Below, piece after piece: positions 63,281 to 64,000 of a DNA stretch of 64,000 nucleotides (the first letter of the stretch is position 1; each line of letters opens with the position of its first letter). The notes under the pieces were generated by a model that saw nothing but the letters and a program-made list of their open reading frames with translations, searched no databases and was not told the DNA's origin. The translations under genes were made by a program, and so were the position numbers. This stretch comes from JAMQPK01 sp963761975 (GTDB lineage: Bacteria; Acidobacteriota; Vicinamibacteria; Vicinamibacterales; JAMQPK01), in NCBI GenBank assembly GCA_963761975.1, contig CAVXIR010000004.1:496001-560000 (forward strand), written 5' to 3'.

Positions 63281-64000
63281 TGCCACGCCGTCCCCGTGTA
63301 GATGTCGACGATCCGGAACTTGTCGCGGTATTCGAACGGATCGCCGAGAGCAGCCCCGACGCGGCGTCGCTGCAGGAGCAGGTCGCCCTAGTTGCGCGCG
63401 CGCGTGAGCGTTGGCCCGATGCCGGGCCGACGATCGACAAATTCCTGTTGTTCGAGCTCGGCGACCTGCGCCGCAACATGAAGGAAGTGCTGGCCAATCA
63501 GAACGAGCTGAGGAAGCTGCACGATCAACTGACCAGTCCTCCCTGGTACATCGGCGTCTTTCTTCGCGCTGTGGAAGGCACAGCGCGTCGCGTGGTGGTC
63601 GCCTACCAGAACACTCAGCGCGTGGTGACGCTCGCCAAAGACGTGGACCTCGAGAGCCTGCGTGTGGGCGATGACGTGGTGTTGTCACACGATCTCAACC
63701 TGCTGCTCGAGACGCTCACGCCAAGCGTCAAGCGTTTGTGCGAAGTCGGCGAGTTTCAGTACCAGCTCGGCGCCGAGCGGCTCGTGATGAAGGTGCGCGA
63801 TGCCGAGATGCTGGTGCACGCCGCGGCAACCCTGGATGTTTCCGCGCTTTCGCACGGCGACCGCGTACTGTGGGACCCCGCCCTGGCGATGGCGTTCGAG
63901 CGACTCCCTCGTCCGGCCGAATCCGGTCTGTTCCTCACCGAGACGCCGACAGAGTGTTTCGCCGACGTCGGCGGTCTCGATCGGCAGATTCAACAACTTC
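63281..64000 (+). CDS. Proteasome-type AAA ATPase (Mpa/ARC/PAN-like), 3' part outside window
   Basis: ATG 63281 follows AAGGAGAACACG; 240 codons are visible. The layout matches proteasomal ATPases: a coiled coil (~55-85, DLRRNMKEVLANQNELRKL) and two OB-fold stretches (~88-145 and ~150-205, for example VGDDVVLSHDLNLLLE and HGDRVLWDPALAMAFERL). The AAA entry TECFADVGGLDRQIQQ comes at the edge. The DVGGLDxQI signature is diagnostic of PAN/Rpt/Mpa. The Walker motifs and the C-terminal docking tail lie beyond the window. In context it would unfold proteins tagged by the upstream Ubl system; no core-protease gene is visible here. Confidence 0.88.

Noticed and set aside
58825..64000. CBASS or Bil-type antiviral operon
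   Set aside because: No cyclase, nuclease or other effector; E1 and E2 are separate, and a proteasomal ATPase is present instead.
58825..64000. Pupylation locus
   Set aside because: No Pup-like protein, PafA ligase or Dop deamidase; the modifier is a beta-grasp protein.

Overview
The window looks like a chromosomal segment from an Acidobacteriota bacterium, most likely class Vicinamibacteria. This is inferred from several traits: high G+C, four large Oar-like TonB-dependent receptors each with an N-terminal carboxypeptidase-regulatory-like domain, paired DUF1552 and DUF1592-type cytochrome proteins, PQQ beta-propeller dehydrogenases, a DUF5818-like secreted protein, and dispersed palindromes that translate as RLKPDTT. 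I ran no database search; all family names are by eye.

Left part (1-35.4 kb): a catabolic island. Products include an acylating acetaldehyde dehydrogenase (partial), four TonB-dependent receptors, a type-B carboxylesterase, an exported ankyrin protein, a DUF1552 and planctomycete-type cytochrome pair, a FadR-type GntR regulator, a mutarotase-like protein, a metal-dependent hydrolase, two PQQ propeller proteins, a TPR-octaheme cytochrome, an NHL-repeat protein and an old-yellow-enzyme-type oxidoreductase. A near-palindrome, AAGTGTCAACACTT, recurs before many of these units. On the transcribed strand it contains a perfect TTGACA -35 box, usually followed 17 bp later by a -10 such as TATGCT. This describes one regulon, plausibly controlled by the GntR protein encoded within it. 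The substrate is probably an aromatic or ester-linked plant compound (inference).

Middle part (35.4-58.5 kb): mostly housekeeping and accessory genes. These include a class A penicillin-binding protein, a Kef-type antiporter fused to trehalose-6-phosphate synthase, a PDZ protein, an SLC13 transporter, a YfbR-like HD phosphohydrolase, glucarate dehydratase, a DinB protein, a membrane glycosyltransferase-like protein, tRNA-Arg(UCU), an amidohydrolase fused to a CYTH-like domain, a broken ECF sigma factor, a zinc metallopeptidase, a SorC-type regulator, a winged-helix protein and a SpoT-like HD protein. At 49315-49897 lies a 583-bp non-coding element bounded by a perfect 26-bp inverted repeat, probably a MITE.

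Right end (58.8-64.0 kb): seven tightly packed, often overlapping genes form what looks like a complete bacterial ubiquitin-like pathway. In order they are an FHA-like/RING-like candidate E3, an E1-like adenylating enzyme with a possible ubiquitin-fold tail, an E2-like protein with HPN and catalytic Cys, an unrecognised 290-aa protein, a ubiquitin-like protein ending in AGR, a JAB/JAMM peptidase, and the start of a Mpa/ARC/PAN-type proteasomal AAA ATPase that runs off the window. This is the most interesting system here.

Sequence quality: at least nine genes need a one-base frame correction, and most of the break points sit at actual or restorable GTAC tetranucleotides. I therefore treat these as probable consensus errors and annotate the genes as single units, saying so in each entry.
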